A stretch of DNA of 64,000 nt from Burkholderiaceae bacterium (GCA_026125795.1 JAHCKM010000004.1:892055-956054); one strand, 5' to 3'. Shown: positions 1 to 8,610, counted from the stretch's first letter. Notes: a model not told the origin generated them from the letters alone. Numbers and translations: made by a program.

Positions 1-1
1 G

Positions 2-1168
2 ATGAAGGTCGTTCACGTCGTCCCACGGCCCAGCATCTTCGAGCCGACCATCCGTCAACGCGCCGATGCGCTCGGGCACGAGTGCATCTTCTATCGCTTG
101 CGCAGCCCCAAGGGTGAGCGGACGCGCGACTTCCTCGCTCTGTATCGCGCATGCCGAGCGCTGCCCGGGCGCCTGTTCGTGTTCCACATGGTCCCGCACT
201 GGCGCGTCCTGCTGCTCTCGCTGCTGCTGCGCGACTTTCGCTATTGCCTGCTGTACTGGGGCGAGGACTACTACGCCACGTTCTTGAGCGCGGCCGCGTT
301 CGAGCGGCATTGCCTGCGCAAGAGCGCCTTGCTGAACCCCGCCCACTATGGCCGCTATCGCACGTCGTGGCGCAAGGCCTACCGTCAGTTCGTCCGCCGG
401 CGTGTCGGACTGCTGGTGCTGCGCCGCGCGGCGGCGATCGTTTCACTGTGCCCCAAGCAGTTCCGCATCCTCCGGCACTTCCACTTCAGGGCATTTCGCC
501 AGCCGTTGCGCACGCCGCAGTTCTGGATGCGCGGCTATGGTCACGAGATCTCCAGCTCGGGAATCGACTACGCCGCGCCGCCGCCCGGCGAGGATCTGCG
601 CATCCTCATCTGCCACAGCGCGGCGGCCACGGTGGCGCATCGCCAGTCGCTGGACATCGCGCGGCAGTATCAGCAGCGCTGGAATGCCAACGTGACGATC
701 TGCGGCTTCCTGTCGTATTCCGGCGGAGAGGAGGCCGACCGCGACCGGCTGGAGGCGGACCTGAAGGCACAGGCCAGCTTCGCGGCGCGCGTGCGCTTCG
801 AGCGGGCGTTCCTCACGCCCGAGCAGCTGCGCCACGTGCTGAAGCAGGCCGACGTGGCGCTGTTCTCGTGCCTGCGCGACGAGGGCGTGAGCCTGCTGTC
901 GCAGTTTGCGCAGATGGGCGGCCTGTTGAGCTTCAACCGGTTTTCGATCAACCACGACTTCTTCAAGCACTACAGTCCTGCCAAGGTCTTGACGCACGAA
1001 CAGTTCCTGGCATCCGAACCGCAGTCGATACGGCGGCGCCGACAGCAGCCGGCTGGCGCGCCGCCGCCGATGCTGGAGTACCGGCAACTCGGCCAGCTGG
1101 GGCTGATCGGTGGCAAGCTCGACCTGGGCGCTGCGGCGCGATCTGTCGAATCCGCGGCGCACGCCTGA
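2..1168 (+). CDS. WecF-like (GT56 family) glycosyltransferase
   Basis: Protein of 388 residues resembling TDP-Fuc4NAc:lipid II transferase WecF, which adds 4-acetamidofucose during enterobacterial common antigen synthesis. Seen: an N-terminal VFHMVPHW stretch, then YWGEDYY (matching the WGADLY region of WecF), and near the C-terminus a LKQADVALFSCLRDEGVSLL block followed by GLLSFNR, parallel to the LLRQCDLGYF / GIGTLCLL / VLNR region of WecF. The basic middle part suggests membrane association. The ATG lies two bases from the window edge, so the true start and ribosome site cannot be judged. A SAM methyltransferase follows after 15 bases, probably in the same operon. The family is inferred from memory of WecF; the donor and acceptor sugars are unknown. 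Confidence 0.6.
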   Translation: MKVVHVVPRPSIFEPTIRQRADALGHECIFYRLRSPKGERTRDFLALYRACRALPGRLFVFHMVPHWRVLLLSLLLRDFRYCLLYWGEDYYATFLSAAAFERHCLRKSALLNPAHYGRYRTSWRKAYRQFVRRRVGLLVLRRAAAIVSLCPKQFRILRHFHFRAFRQPLRTPQFWMRGYGHEISSSGIDYAAPPPGEDLRILICHSAAATVAHRQSLDIARQYQQRWNANVTICGFLSYSGGEEADRDRLEADLKAQASFAARVRFERAFLTPEQLRHVLKQADVALFSCLRDEGVSLLSQFAQMGGLLSFNRFSINHDFFKHYSPAKVLTHEQFLASEPQSIRRRRQQPAGAPPPMLEYRQLGQLGLIGGKLDLGAAARSVESAAHA

Positions 1169-1183
1169 GGCGGAGACTCGAGC

Positions 1184-2053
1184 ATGGGCTATTCCTACAA
1201 CTCCCTGGTCCGGATGGTCGATGCGAAGCACCGCTTCGCCGGCAAGGACGTGCTGACGCTGGGCAACCTGTTCCCGTTCGTCAAGCCCGGTCAGCAGGCG
1301 CCGTTGGCGGCCCGTGGCATCGACGTGTCGTTGCCGAAGGAGAAGTTCTCCTCACACCTGTTCACCCAGGTGCTGGGCGCGCGGTCGTACCAGTCGCTCG
1401 ACGTGAGCGACTACCAGGGCTCGGAGATCATCGCCAACCTGAATCATCCGTTGCCGCCGGAACATCGCGGCCGCTACGACGTGGTGGTCGATGCGGGGAC
1501 GCTCGAGCATCTGGCCAACCTCTCCACCGCGCTGGAGAACATCTTCGGGCTGCTCAGGCCGGGCGGGATCTACTACTTCGGCGTGCCCTGCAACAACTGG
1601 GTGGACCACGGGTTCTTCCAGTTCTCGCCCACGTTCTTTCGCGACCTTTGCATCGACAACCCCGGTCTGGTCCTGGATGACCTGTACCTGGGCACGGAAG
1701 ACCGGTACTACGACTACGCGGCCCAGAGCCCGGCTTTCCTGCGGGCGCTGCTGGCGTCGCGGCACAAGCTCAACGTGCTGGGCATCATCCGCAAGCAAGG
1801 CGAGCAGCTGCAGCTGGACCTCACACAGTCCAAGTACCGATCGCTGCATGCGGGCGCAGCCCCGGCACAGCCGGCGCTGCGCAAGCCGGCGCACCGGCGC
1901 CTGCTGCGGGCCGTGCGCAGCGGCATTTCGTCGTGGCTGTCGCAGACCGCGCTGATCCCTCTGGGTGTCAAGGAGCGCGTGTCGAACGGCCTGTACCGGA
2001 TGAAGATGCGGCGCCGGCAGCGGCGCCAGCTGGCGGCCGCGCAACGACACTGA
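1184..2053 (+). CDS. class I SAM-dependent methyltransferase
   Basis: Protein of 289 residues. The segment DVVVDAGTLEHL followed by ALENIFGLLRPGGIYYFGVP is the usual late Rossmann part of class I methyltransferases (acidic strand 4, then the LRPGG loop). The N-terminal DVLTLGN stands where motif I (E/DxGxGxG) would be and is degenerate. The C-terminal 60 residues are very basic (RRRQRRQ), suggesting contact with membrane or nucleic acid. A purine-rich gaggcggagactcgag precedes the ATG. It follows the glycosyltransferase closely, so methylation of a sugar or glycolipid is a reasonable inference, but the substrate is not known. Confidence 0.6.
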   Translation: MGYSYNSLVRMVDAKHRFAGKDVLTLGNLFPFVKPGQQAPLAARGIDVSLPKEKFSSHLFTQVLGARSYQSLDVSDYQGSEIIANLNHPLPPEHRGRYDVVVDAGTLEHLANLSTALENIFGLLRPGGIYYFGVPCNNWVDHGFFQFSPTFFRDLCIDNPGLVLDDLYLGTEDRYYDYAAQSPAFLRALLASRHKLNVLGIIRKQGEQLQLDLTQSKYRSLHAGAAPAQPALRKPAHRRLLRAVRSGISSWLSQTALIPLGVKERVSNGLYRMKMRRRQRRQLAAAQRH

Positions 2054-2058
2054 AACAC

Positions 2059-2406
2059 ATGGGCATCACCGTCTACGGCATCACGAACTGCGACACCGTC
2101 AAACGCGCCCGTGCCTGGCTCGACGGGCGCGGCACGGCGTACGCGTTTCACGACTTCAAGAAAGCCGGCGTGCCGGCGCAGCGGCTCGACGCGTGGTTGC
2201 AGGCCGCCGGTTGGGAGGCGCTGCTCAATCGCAAGGGCACGACGTGGCGCAAGCTCGAGGCCGCCGCGCAGGCGCGTGTCGTTGACGCGCGCAGCGCCCG
2301 CGCATTGATGCTCGAACAACCGAGCGTGATCAAGCGCCCGGTGGTGGAGTGGGCCGATGGCCGCATCACCGTCGGGTTTGCCGCGGACCAATGGTCGGGA
2401 CGCTGA
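2059..2406 (+). CDS. ArsC/Spx/YffB-family thioredoxin-fold protein
   Basis: Protein of 115 residues beginning MGITVYGITNCDTVKRARAW. It has the GITNCDTVKKA signature of the YffB branch of the ArsC reductase family, with a single N-terminal Cys (C10) and no CxxC. Later LLNRKGTTWRKL matches the family segment, and SVIKRPVVEW gives the conserved cis-Pro region. Length is typical. YffB-like proteins are thought to act as glutathione-dependent thiol reductases; true arsenate activity is not implied. The ATG lies five bases after the methyltransferase stop, so it may be cotranscribed. Confidence 0.85.
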   Translation: MGITVYGITNCDTVKRARAWLDGRGTAYAFHDFKKAGVPAQRLDAWLQAAGWEALLNRKGTTWRKLEAAAQARVVDARSARALMLEQPSVIKRPVVEWADGRITVGFAADQWSGR

Positions 2407-2435
2407 GCCTGGCCCGCGTGCAAGGAGGACAGCGA

Positions 2436-2903
2436 ATGCACAAACGAATCGTGTCGCTGGCACTGGCGCTGTGGGTGGCCGCGCCGGCCGCGCAACCGGC
2501 GGCCGGCGCGGCCTCACCCACCTACGACGCTGCGCTCGCGCAATCGCTCGGCGCCGACGAGCGTGGCATGCGGCGTTATGTGCTGGTGATCCTGAAGACC
2601 GGACCGACGCGCGTGGCCGCGGGCGCGGAGCGCGACGAGATGTTCAAGGGGCACTTCGCGAACATCGACCGCCTGTCCTCCGAGGGCAAGCTGGCCTATG
2701 CCGGGCCGCTCGATGGCGTGGACGGATGGCGCGGCCTGTTCGTGCTGGCCGTGTCGGATATCGACGAAGCGCGCCGTCACGTGGGCACCGATCCGGTGAT
2801 CGTCAAAGGCGAGATGGTGGCCGAGTACCACGTGCACTATGGATCCGCCGCGCTGATGCTGGTGCGCGACGCGCACGCCAGGATCGCGCAGCAGCGCCGC
2901 TGA
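2436..2903 (+). CDS. secreted YCII-related protein
   Basis: Protein of 155 residues. A signal peptide is visible (MHKR, hydrophobic VSLALALWVAAPAA, then an Ala-rich cleavage region near residue 25). The mature part MRRYVLVILKTGP ... GHFANIDRLSSEGKLAYAGPL ... GLFVLAVSDIDEARRHVGTDP has the ferredoxin-like YCII layout, including the His-acidic pattern and a late DP. The ATG at 2436 is fixed by AAGGAGG eight bases upstream; longer upstream extensions have no such site. YCII domains are small putative enzymes of uncertain activity, and export to the periplasm is unusual for them. Function unknown. Confidence 0.75.
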   Translation: MHKRIVSLALALWVAAPAAQPAAGAASPTYDAALAQSLGADERGMRRYVLVILKTGPTRVAAGAERDEMFKGHFANIDRLSSEGKLAYAGPLDGVDGWRGLFVLAVSDIDEARRHVGTDPVIVKGEMVAEYHVHYGSAALMLVRDAHARIAQQRR

Positions 2904-2980
2904 AACACCATCCGCGTTGCCCGCCTTGACGCGCGCGCGGGCGCGCACGGAGAATGGCCGCCCTTGATCCTGGAGGGTCG

Positions 2981-3412
2981 GTGTCCAGCCCATGTTTCGG
3001 ACGCTGCACGGCGCTGCTGTCGCTGTGCGTGCTGTTCGCGCAGACAGCCAGCGGCGCCGACGTGGGCGGCTGGTACGCCGAGCAGCAGAAGGCCGCCGCG
3101 CGGCGCGCCGAGCAAGGTGCGGCCACCTGCCCGCAGGCGGTGGCGCTTGCTGCCGCGGATCCCACCGCGCTCAAGAGCTACCAGGCCGCGCACTGTTATC
3201 TGCAAGGCGAGGCGCCCGATCTGGTGGCCGCGCGTGCATGGCTCATGCGTTCGGCCGAGATGAACTTCCTGCCGGCGCAGCGGCTGCTGCGCGCGCTCGC
3301 CGCGGCCGAGGCCGCCGCGCATGCCAGCCAGCGCCATTGCCACGATCTTGGCGAAGGTCGCATGTTGTGCCACGGCGGCGCGCCCCCGCTGGCCAGCGCG
3401 GACCGCAACTGA
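2981..3412 (+). CDS. small secreted protein with one Sel1-like repeat
   Basis: Short exported protein of about 143 residues from GTG 2981, which has GGAGGG just upstream; an in-frame ATG at 2954 would give 152. A signal peptide (TALLSLCVLFAQTASGA) is clear. The centre, YQAAHCYLQGEAPDLVAARAWL then SAEMNFLPAQRLL, follows the alternating helices of a Sel1/TPR-like repeat. Four mature cysteines could form disulfides. Such proteins usually act as periplasmic scaffolds. No specific function can be given. Confidence 0.55.
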   Translation: MSSPCFGRCTALLSLCVLFAQTASGADVGGWYAEQQKAAARRAEQGAATCPQAVALAAADPTALKSYQAAHCYLQGEAPDLVAARAWLMRSAEMNFLPAQRLLRALAAAEAAAHASQRHCHDLGEGRMLCHGGAPPLASADRN

Positions 3413-3445
3413 ACGACCCACCAACGACCCACGAGGAGACGAGCG

Positions 3446-4507
3446 ATGAGAGCAGCGGCACGGATCGCGGTTGCGGCACTGGCCACGCTGGCATTGGCCG
3501 GCGCGGCGGCGCAGGAGTGCTCCGACAAGAACTGGAAGGCCTGCAAAGGCAAGCCATGGGTGATCGGCAACTCGATGGACACGCCGCTGGGCGACAAGTG
3601 GTGGCCGCACAAGCTCTGGGGCAAGGACGACGAAGCCGGCTCGACCAACTGGTACAAGAAGCCGGAGGTCGTGCAGCGTGCGCTGGCCGAGGCCAAGACC
3701 GGCAAGGTGTACCGGCTCGGCCGCGTTTACACCGCGACGATGCCGGCGTTCGGCGAGCGCAAGTTCGTGCTGCGCATCCCCGGCGGACCCACCGGCGGTC
3801 CGTTCGGCGCCAACATACTGATCTACAACGACGAGTTCCTGGCCACCGAGATCGGCCAGATCGGCACGCAGTTCGACGGGCTCGGCCACATCGGCATTGC
3901 CGTCAACGGCGTGGGTGACAAGAGCGAGATGCGCTACTACAACGGCTTCACGCAGGTGGAGGTCGGCGGCGCCAACGGGCTGGCCAAGCTCGGCATCGAG
4001 AAGCTACACCCGATCAACGCGCGCGGCATCCTGCTCGACATTGCGGCGCTGAAGGGCGTGGATGCGCTCGATGCCGGCTACGAGATCACGCTGGCCGACG
4101 TGAACGCCGCGCTCGACAAGCAGGGCATGAAGGACTTCCGATTCATGCCGGGCGATGGCGTGTTCTTCCGCACCGGCTGGGGCAAGCACTGGATCAAGGA
4201 CAACGCCAAGTTCAACGGCGGCGAGCCCGGCATCGGCATGGAAGTGGCCAAGTGGCTGAGCGACACGGTGCAGGCCGGCGTGGTCGGCTCCGACACCTGG
4301 GCCACCGAGGTGATTCCCAACAAGGACCCGGGCTGCGCGTTCTGCATCCACTCGCACCTGATCACGCGCAACGGCATCGTCAACCAGGAGAACATGGACC
4401 TCGACGGCCTCGCCGCCGACAAGGCCTATCGCTTCATGTACGTGTACAGCCCGGTGCCGATCGCCGGGGCCACCGGCTCGATCGGCGCACCGCTGGCGAT
4501 CCGCTGA
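3446..4507 (+). CDS. secreted cyclase-family (kynurenine formamidase-like) protein
   Basis: Protein of 353 residues of the Cyclase superfamily (PF04199), metal-dependent hydrolases that include kynurenine formamidase and isatin hydrolase. Seen: signal peptide (ALATLALAGAAAQ), then GTQFDGLGHIG, which corresponds to the HxGTHxDxPxH metal site with Gln for the first His and Gly for Pro; later RGILLDIAAL, FMPGDGVFFRTGWG and VVGSDTWATE, all typical blocks. The altered HxGTHxD motif suggests changed metal binding or a different subfamily. Ribosome site GAGGAGACGAGCG precedes the ATG. A Rieske oxygenase starts four bases after the stop, so the pair probably shares an aromatic substrate. Confidence 0.75.
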   Translation: MRAAARIAVAALATLALAGAAAQECSDKNWKACKGKPWVIGNSMDTPLGDKWWPHKLWGKDDEAGSTNWYKKPEVVQRALAEAKTGKVYRLGRVYTATMPAFGERKFVLRIPGGPTGGPFGANILIYNDEFLATEIGQIGTQFDGLGHIGIAVNGVGDKSEMRYYNGFTQVEVGGANGLAKLGIEKLHPINARGILLDIAALKGVDALDAGYEITLADVNAALDKQGMKDFRFMPGDGVFFRTGWGKHWIKDNAKFNGGEPGIGMEVAKWLSDTVQAGVVGSDTWATEVIPNKDPGCAFCIHSHLITRNGIVNQENMDLDGLAADKAYRFMYVYSPVPIAGATGSIGAPLAIR

Positions 4508-4511
4508 TCGG

Positions 4512-5630
4512 ATGCGAACGACGCTCGAGCACCACGACGGCGGAGTCCGCCCGATGTGGTTGCGCAACTGCTGGTACGTAATCGCCTGGGATCACGAGAT
4601 CCCGGCCGCCGACTCCGACGCGTTGTTCAGCCGCATCGTGCTCAACGAGCCGGTGCTCGTGCTGCGCAAGGCGGACGGCGGCTTCGTCGCGCTGGAAGAT
4701 CGCTGTTGCCACCGCCTGGCGCCGCTGTCGAAGGGACGGCGCGAGGGCGACTGCGTGCGCTGCGGCTACCACGGCTTGAAGTTCGACGGCACCGGGCGTT
4801 GCATCGAGGCGCCCGGCATCCCCGTGGTGCCGGAGAAGGCGCGCGTGCGCAGTTATCCGGTCGTGCTGAAGAACCGCTGGCTGTTCGTGTGGATGGGCGA
4901 CCCGGCACGCGCCGACGAGCGTCTGCTGCCGGACAACTTCTCCTGCGACCACCCCGAGTGGACACACAAGCCGGGTTATCTGCACTACGACACGCCGTAC
5001 CTGCTGATCTGCGACAACCTGCTGGACTTCTCGCACCTGAGCTACGTGCACGAGGCCACGCTCGGCGGCAGCACGGCGATCGCGCAGGCGGTTCCGAAGA
5101 TCGAGCGCATCGGTGGCCCGGGGCAGCAGGGCGTCAAGGTCACGCGCCATGTGCCCGACGTGCCGCCGCCGCCGTACTACCGCAAGATGCGCCCCATCGA
5201 CAGCCATGTCGACCGCTGGTTCATCTACGAATTCCAGCTGCCCGGCACGCTGCTGATGGACTCCGGCGGCCGCCCGGTCACCGACGCCGCCGACGACATG
5301 AGCCGTGCGATCCGGTTGCACAGCTGCCAGACATTGACGCCCGAGACCGAATCGAGCACGCACTACTTCTTCCAGCAGTCGCATCCGGCCCGGGTGGGCG
5401 ACGCGTCGCTCACCGAAGGCATCTACCAGAGCCTGATCGCGGCGTTCAACGAAGACCGCGACATGATCACAGCGCAGCACCGCAACATGCTGCTCCAGCC
5501 CGACGCGCCGATGCTGCCGCTGGCGATGGACGGCGCGCTGGTGCAGTTTCGGCGCCTGCTCGAGCAACGTCTGGCCGAGGAGAGATCCCCCGGGGAAAGC
5601 ACCCTGCACACGGGTGTGGGCGATCGATGA
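4512..5630 (+). CDS. Rieske [2Fe-2S] aromatic oxygenase, VanA-like
   Basis: Oxygenase component of 372 residues. The Rieske cluster ligands are Cys65-x-His67 and Cys84-x-x-His87 (DRCCHRLAPLS ... CGYHGLKF), and the mononuclear iron site is DNLLDFSHLSYVH with Asp and two His. Length and layout match vanillate O-demethylase oxygenase and related Rieske oxygenases. An alternative start is the ATG at 4554 (MWLRNCWY), where homologues usually begin. No ferredoxin reductase lies nearby, so electrons must come from a gene elsewhere. The substrate is unknown; the upstream secreted cyclase is the only contextual clue. Confidence 0.85.
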   Translation: MRTTLEHHDGGVRPMWLRNCWYVIAWDHEIPAADSDALFSRIVLNEPVLVLRKADGGFVALEDRCCHRLAPLSKGRREGDCVRCGYHGLKFDGTGRCIEAPGIPVVPEKARVRSYPVVLKNRWLFVWMGDPARADERLLPDNFSCDHPEWTHKPGYLHYDTPYLLICDNLLDFSHLSYVHEATLGGSTAIAQAVPKIERIGGPGQQGVKVTRHVPDVPPPPYYRKMRPIDSHVDRWFIYEFQLPGTLLMDSGGRPVTDAADDMSRAIRLHSCQTLTPETESSTHYFFQQSHPARVGDASLTEGIYQSLIAAFNEDRDMITAQHRNMLLQPDAPMLPLAMDGALVQFRRLLEQRLAEERSPGESTLHTGVGDR

Positions 5631-5700
5631 GCCGGCGATCAGGGTAGCGTCACCGGCCGGATGGACGTGCGGACGACCGCGCCGCCGGGGTTGCAGGCGG

Positions 5701-6408
5701 TCAGTCCACGCTGCCCTTCGCAGCACGGGTCTTCGGTGTCTTCTTTCTCGCGATCGAGTCGCGGCAGGCCTTGCAGTCGTACAGCAGGCGCGCACACGTG
5801 AGCTTGACGGCCGGGCTGGCGAACTCCTGCTGCAGCAGCCCGGCCGCAGAGCGCGCCTTGCCCAAGGCGGACTCGAGCGTCTCGCCGGCATCATAGTTGG
5901 GGGATCGCACGACGTTCTGGGTGTACGCGGGCGTGAACGTCCTCACCTCGCCGCCGCGACGACGCTCGGCGTTCGTCTTGAACGCGCCCGCGCCCATGCC
6001 GTTGATCGTTCGAAGGGCCGCCGCGGCGCTCGCCTTGCTGGTCCCGAGGGTGGCCATGGCGTGGTAGACGACGGCGACGGCTTCCTCCTGTGTACACGGC
6101 TGGTACCACGACAGGTAGTCATAGAGGATCGCCAGGGCCAGCGAGGGCTCGGCCCTGCCATCCCACCAGCGCCGGCTTTTCGGGATGCTGCGCAGGTTGG
6201 TGACGAAACCCGCCGGCACCGTGATGGCCGGCGCGCCGTCACTGAAGGTCAAGGTCAATGGATCGCGCAGCATCCACATGTCCCTGCCGATGGCCGCGAT
6301 CGACAGCGGTGTGATGCTGGCGCTGGCGGAGGGCGCGGGGTCCGCCGTGTGGCCGGGCGCGGCCGCACAGGCGATGGCCACCAGCAGTGCGAGGCGAAGG
6401 GTCATCAC
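5701..6408 (-). CDS. secreted DUF1353-like protein
   Basis: Protein of 235 residues with a signal peptide (LRLALLVAIACAAAPGHTA). The segment ITVPAGFVTNLRSIPK followed by LALAILYDYLSW resembles DUF1353, whose signature is VPxGFxTDxxSIPR plus a later HDxL. Here the usual Asp is Asn and the His of the HD pair is Tyr, so any active site is altered. The C-terminal half has four cysteines (CARLLYDCKACRDS) and a basic tail. It converges on the Rieske oxygenase gene. DUF1353 has no settled function; some members are phage-encoded. Confidence 0.55.
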   Translation of the reverse strand: MMTLRLALLVAIACAAAPGHTADPAPSASASITPLSIAAIGRDMWMLRDPLTLTFSDGAPAITVPAGFVTNLRSIPKSRRWWDGRAEPSLALAILYDYLSWYQPCTQEEAVAVVYHAMATLGTSKASAAAALRTINGMGAGAFKTNAERRRGGEVRTFTPAYTQNVVRSPNYDAGETLESALGKARSAAGLLQQEFASPAVKLTCARLLYDCKACRDSIARKKTPKTRAAKGSVD

Positions 6409-6807
6409 TCATCTCCCGGCGAGTCCGCGACGTTCGGCGCTTGCCGACGTGCTTGGACGAGACGCTTGGCCGACAGCAGCCCGCTCGAACCCCGGCACGG
6501 GTGCAAATGGGCGGCGGCCCCAGATGGCAAAACTCGTGCCGCATCCAAGGATCGCGCGACGGGCGACGCCCCCGGGCATGACGCTGCTGTGCGCGCGAGC
6601 CGCAGAGCCGTTTCTTGCCGTCGCGCGGGTAAGTCTTACGGGCAGAACCCGGGAAGGCCGGGCATCCCCGCGAGGGCGCGGATGGCTGTTGCGGCGGCTC
6701 GCAGCGGGCGCAGCCCTTGCTCTGACGACGGCATCGTGCGGCGCGCGGTGCCAAGAGCGCGTGCCATGCACCGCCGCTTCTTCGGCCTGTCACGTGCGTC
6801 ACCATCG
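6409..6807. other. gene-free interval of 399 bases
   Basis: Between the divergent DUF1353-like gene and the lipid kinase-like gene. Open frames here are short, Arg/Ala-rich and without ribosome sites, so I see no convincing gene. The interval must hold both promoters. The short inverted element around 6630-6645 (taagtcttac) is the least GC-rich part. An in-frame ATG at 6766 would extend the kinase gene into this interval. Confidence 0.5.
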
Positions 6808-7743
6808 ATGCCGAATGCACCGTTGTTCATCGTGCTGAACCCGGGATCGGGTCGGCAATCGCCGTCCGAGACCTGCGGCTTGATCGAAACCGTGCTCGGC
6901 AGCGCCGGACGACCGTTCGTCGTGCAGCACGTGGACCGCACGCACGATCTGCAGACGATTGCGCACGACGCCGCCGAGCGCGCGCATGCAGCGCGCGGCA
7001 TCCTCGTCGCGGCGGGTGGCGACGGCACGGTCAGCAGCGTTGCGCAAGCGGCGCTGACGCGAGGCTGTCACTTCGGCTTGCTGCCGTGCGGGACCTTCAA
7101 CTACTTCGGCCGGACCCACGGCATACCCTCCGACACGGCCGCGGCGCTCCAGGTCTTGCTCACCGGCACCGCCCATCCGGTGCAGCTCGGCCTGGTGAAC
7201 GATCGCATCTTTGCGGTCAATGCCAGCCTGGGGCTCTATCCACAAGTGCTGGAGGACCGCGAAGCCTACAAGCAGCAGTACGGGCGCCGTCGTTCGGTTG
7301 CACTCGTCGCCGCGCTGCTGACGCTGCTGCGCGGCCAGCGCCAGATGCGCTTGCGCCTGGAGATCGGCGCTGCGGTGCGAGAGCTGCGCACGCTGACGCT
7401 GTTCATCGGCAACAACCGGCTGCAGCTGCAGCAGATCGGCATCGATGAGGCGCAGGCGGTCGAGCAGGGGCAGCTGTCGGCGATCGTGCTGCGGCCGGTC
7501 GGCGCGCTGGGTCTGGTCTGGCTGCTGATTCGCGGCGCTCTGGGCGCGTTGGGCGATGCCAGGGACGTGCAGAGCTTCGCATTCGATCGCATGACGGTGC
7601 GTCCCACGCGCTTCGCCGTTGGCGTGCGGCGCGTGAAGGTGGCGCTCGACGGCGAAATCACATGGTTGGCCGTGCCGCTGGAGTTTCGCGTCAGCCCGCA
7701 ACCCCTGTGGCTGATCAAAGGGGCCGCCGAGAGCACCGGGTGA
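6808..7743 (+). CDS. diacylglycerol kinase / YegS-family lipid kinase-like protein
   Basis: Protein of 311 residues of the DAGK catalytic family (YegS, DagK, sphingosine kinase). Seen: NPGSG near the N-terminus, the nucleotide-binding AAGGDGTVSSVAQA (GGDGT), LLPCGTFNYFGR in place of the usual GTxNDFAR, and VNASLGLYPQV in place of the G(F/L)D region. The Asp of NDFAR is Tyr here, as in a subgroup of these proteins. The in-frame frame continues far upstream but that part has non-coding character. Start 6808 puts the first conserved block at residue 10; ATG 6766 is an alternative. The stop overlaps the next start (TGATG), so a phosphoesterase is translationally coupled. Confidence 0.75.
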   Translation: MPNAPLFIVLNPGSGRQSPSETCGLIETVLGSAGRPFVVQHVDRTHDLQTIAHDAAERAHAARGILVAAGGDGTVSSVAQAALTRGCHFGLLPCGTFNYFGRTHGIPSDTAAALQVLLTGTAHPVQLGLVNDRIFAVNASLGLYPQVLEDREAYKQQYGRRRSVALVAALLTLLRGQRQMRLRLEIGAAVRELRTLTLFIGNNRLQLQQIGIDEAQAVEQGQLSAIVLRPVGALGLVWLLIRGALGALGDARDVQSFAFDRMTVRPTRFAVGVRRVKVALDGEITWLAVPLEFRVSPQPLWLIKGAAESTG

Positions 7744-8561
7744 TGACGACGCTGCTGCAGGTCTCCGATCCACACTTCGGCACCGAGCAGGCCGGCGTCG
7801 AGCGGGCGCTGGTGCACCTGGCGCGCGAGTTGAATCCCGACGTGCTGCTGATGACCGGCGACATCACCCAACGTGCGACTGCGGCACAGTTTGGCGCCGC
7901 GCGCAGCTTTGCCGAGCGCATCGGAGCGCCTCACCTGTTGGTGGTGCCGGGCAATCACGACATCCCGCTATTCGCGTTCGGGGCACGGCTGCTGAGCCCG
8001 TACGCGCGCCTGCAGGCGGCATTCGGACCCGACCTTGAACCCAGCTTCGAGTCCGAGACGATGCTGCTGCTGTGCGTCAACAGCACGCGCGCCTGGCGCC
8101 ACAAGCACGGCGAGCTGTCGACCGCGCAGATCGAGTCGGTCGAGCGGCGGCTCGAGAAGGCCGATGAACGGCAGGTGCGAATCGTCGCGCTGCACCACCC
8201 GATCGCGGTGACGCGCAGCGAGGACGAGCGCCACCGGCCGCGCAGGCACGAGATCGCGCTGAAGCGGTGGGCAGCCGCTGGGGCCGATTTCATACTCGGC
8301 GGGCACATCCACCTGCCGTACACGCTGGCGCTGCATGAACACCAGCCGTTGTCGCGCCCGCTGTGGGCCGTGCAGGCCGGGACTGCCGTGTCGTCCCGCG
8401 TGCGTGACAACTTCTGCAACTCCGTCAACCGGCTGTGCTCGCTCGGCCCCAACGCGCAACACCCGCGCCGCGGCGTGGTGGAGCGCTGGGATTGCAGCGA
8501 CAGCGCCAGCGCCTTCAGGCGCGTGGTCCGGCTCGAGCTCGGCTTGGGCGTGCGCCCTTGA
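7743..8561 (+). CDS. metallophosphoesterase (calcineurin-like)
   Basis: Protein of 272 residues with the full dimetal motif set: DPHFG (DxH), GDITQR (GDxxxR-like), GNHD, a later ALHHP, and GGHIHLPY (GHxH). It resembles cAMP phosphodiesterase CpdA-type and related small phosphodiesterases. Its ATG overlaps the stop of the lipid kinase-like gene, arguing for coupled translation and a linked role, perhaps phosphate addition and removal on a lipid or nucleotide. Substrate not assignable from sequence. Confidence 0.85.
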   Translation: MTTLLQVSDPHFGTEQAGVERALVHLARELNPDVLLMTGDITQRATAAQFGAARSFAERIGAPHLLVVPGNHDIPLFAFGARLLSPYARLQAAFGPDLEPSFESETMLLLCVNSTRAWRHKHGELSTAQIESVERRLEKADERQVRIVALHHPIAVTRSEDERHRPRRHEIALKRWAAAGADFILGGHIHLPYTLALHEHQPLSRPLWAVQAGTAVSSRVRDNFCNSVNRLCSLGPNAQHPRRGVVERWDCSDSASAFRRVVRLELGLGVRP

Positions 8562-8610
8562 ACCCGCACGCGACGGGCTGCAACACATGCCGAGTTGCCC
8601 GGAGCTTGCC

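Noticed and set aside
151-1680. 509-residue open frame over the first two genes
   Set aside because: Arg/Ala/Pro-rich and without family motifs; frame 2-1168 and 1184-2053 have clear GT and methyltransferase motifs. It is a GC-rich shadow.
5614-6807. Long N-terminal extension of the lipid kinase-like gene
   Set aside because: The extra 380 codons lie opposite the DUF1353 gene and have no homology signals; the family domain begins at 6808.
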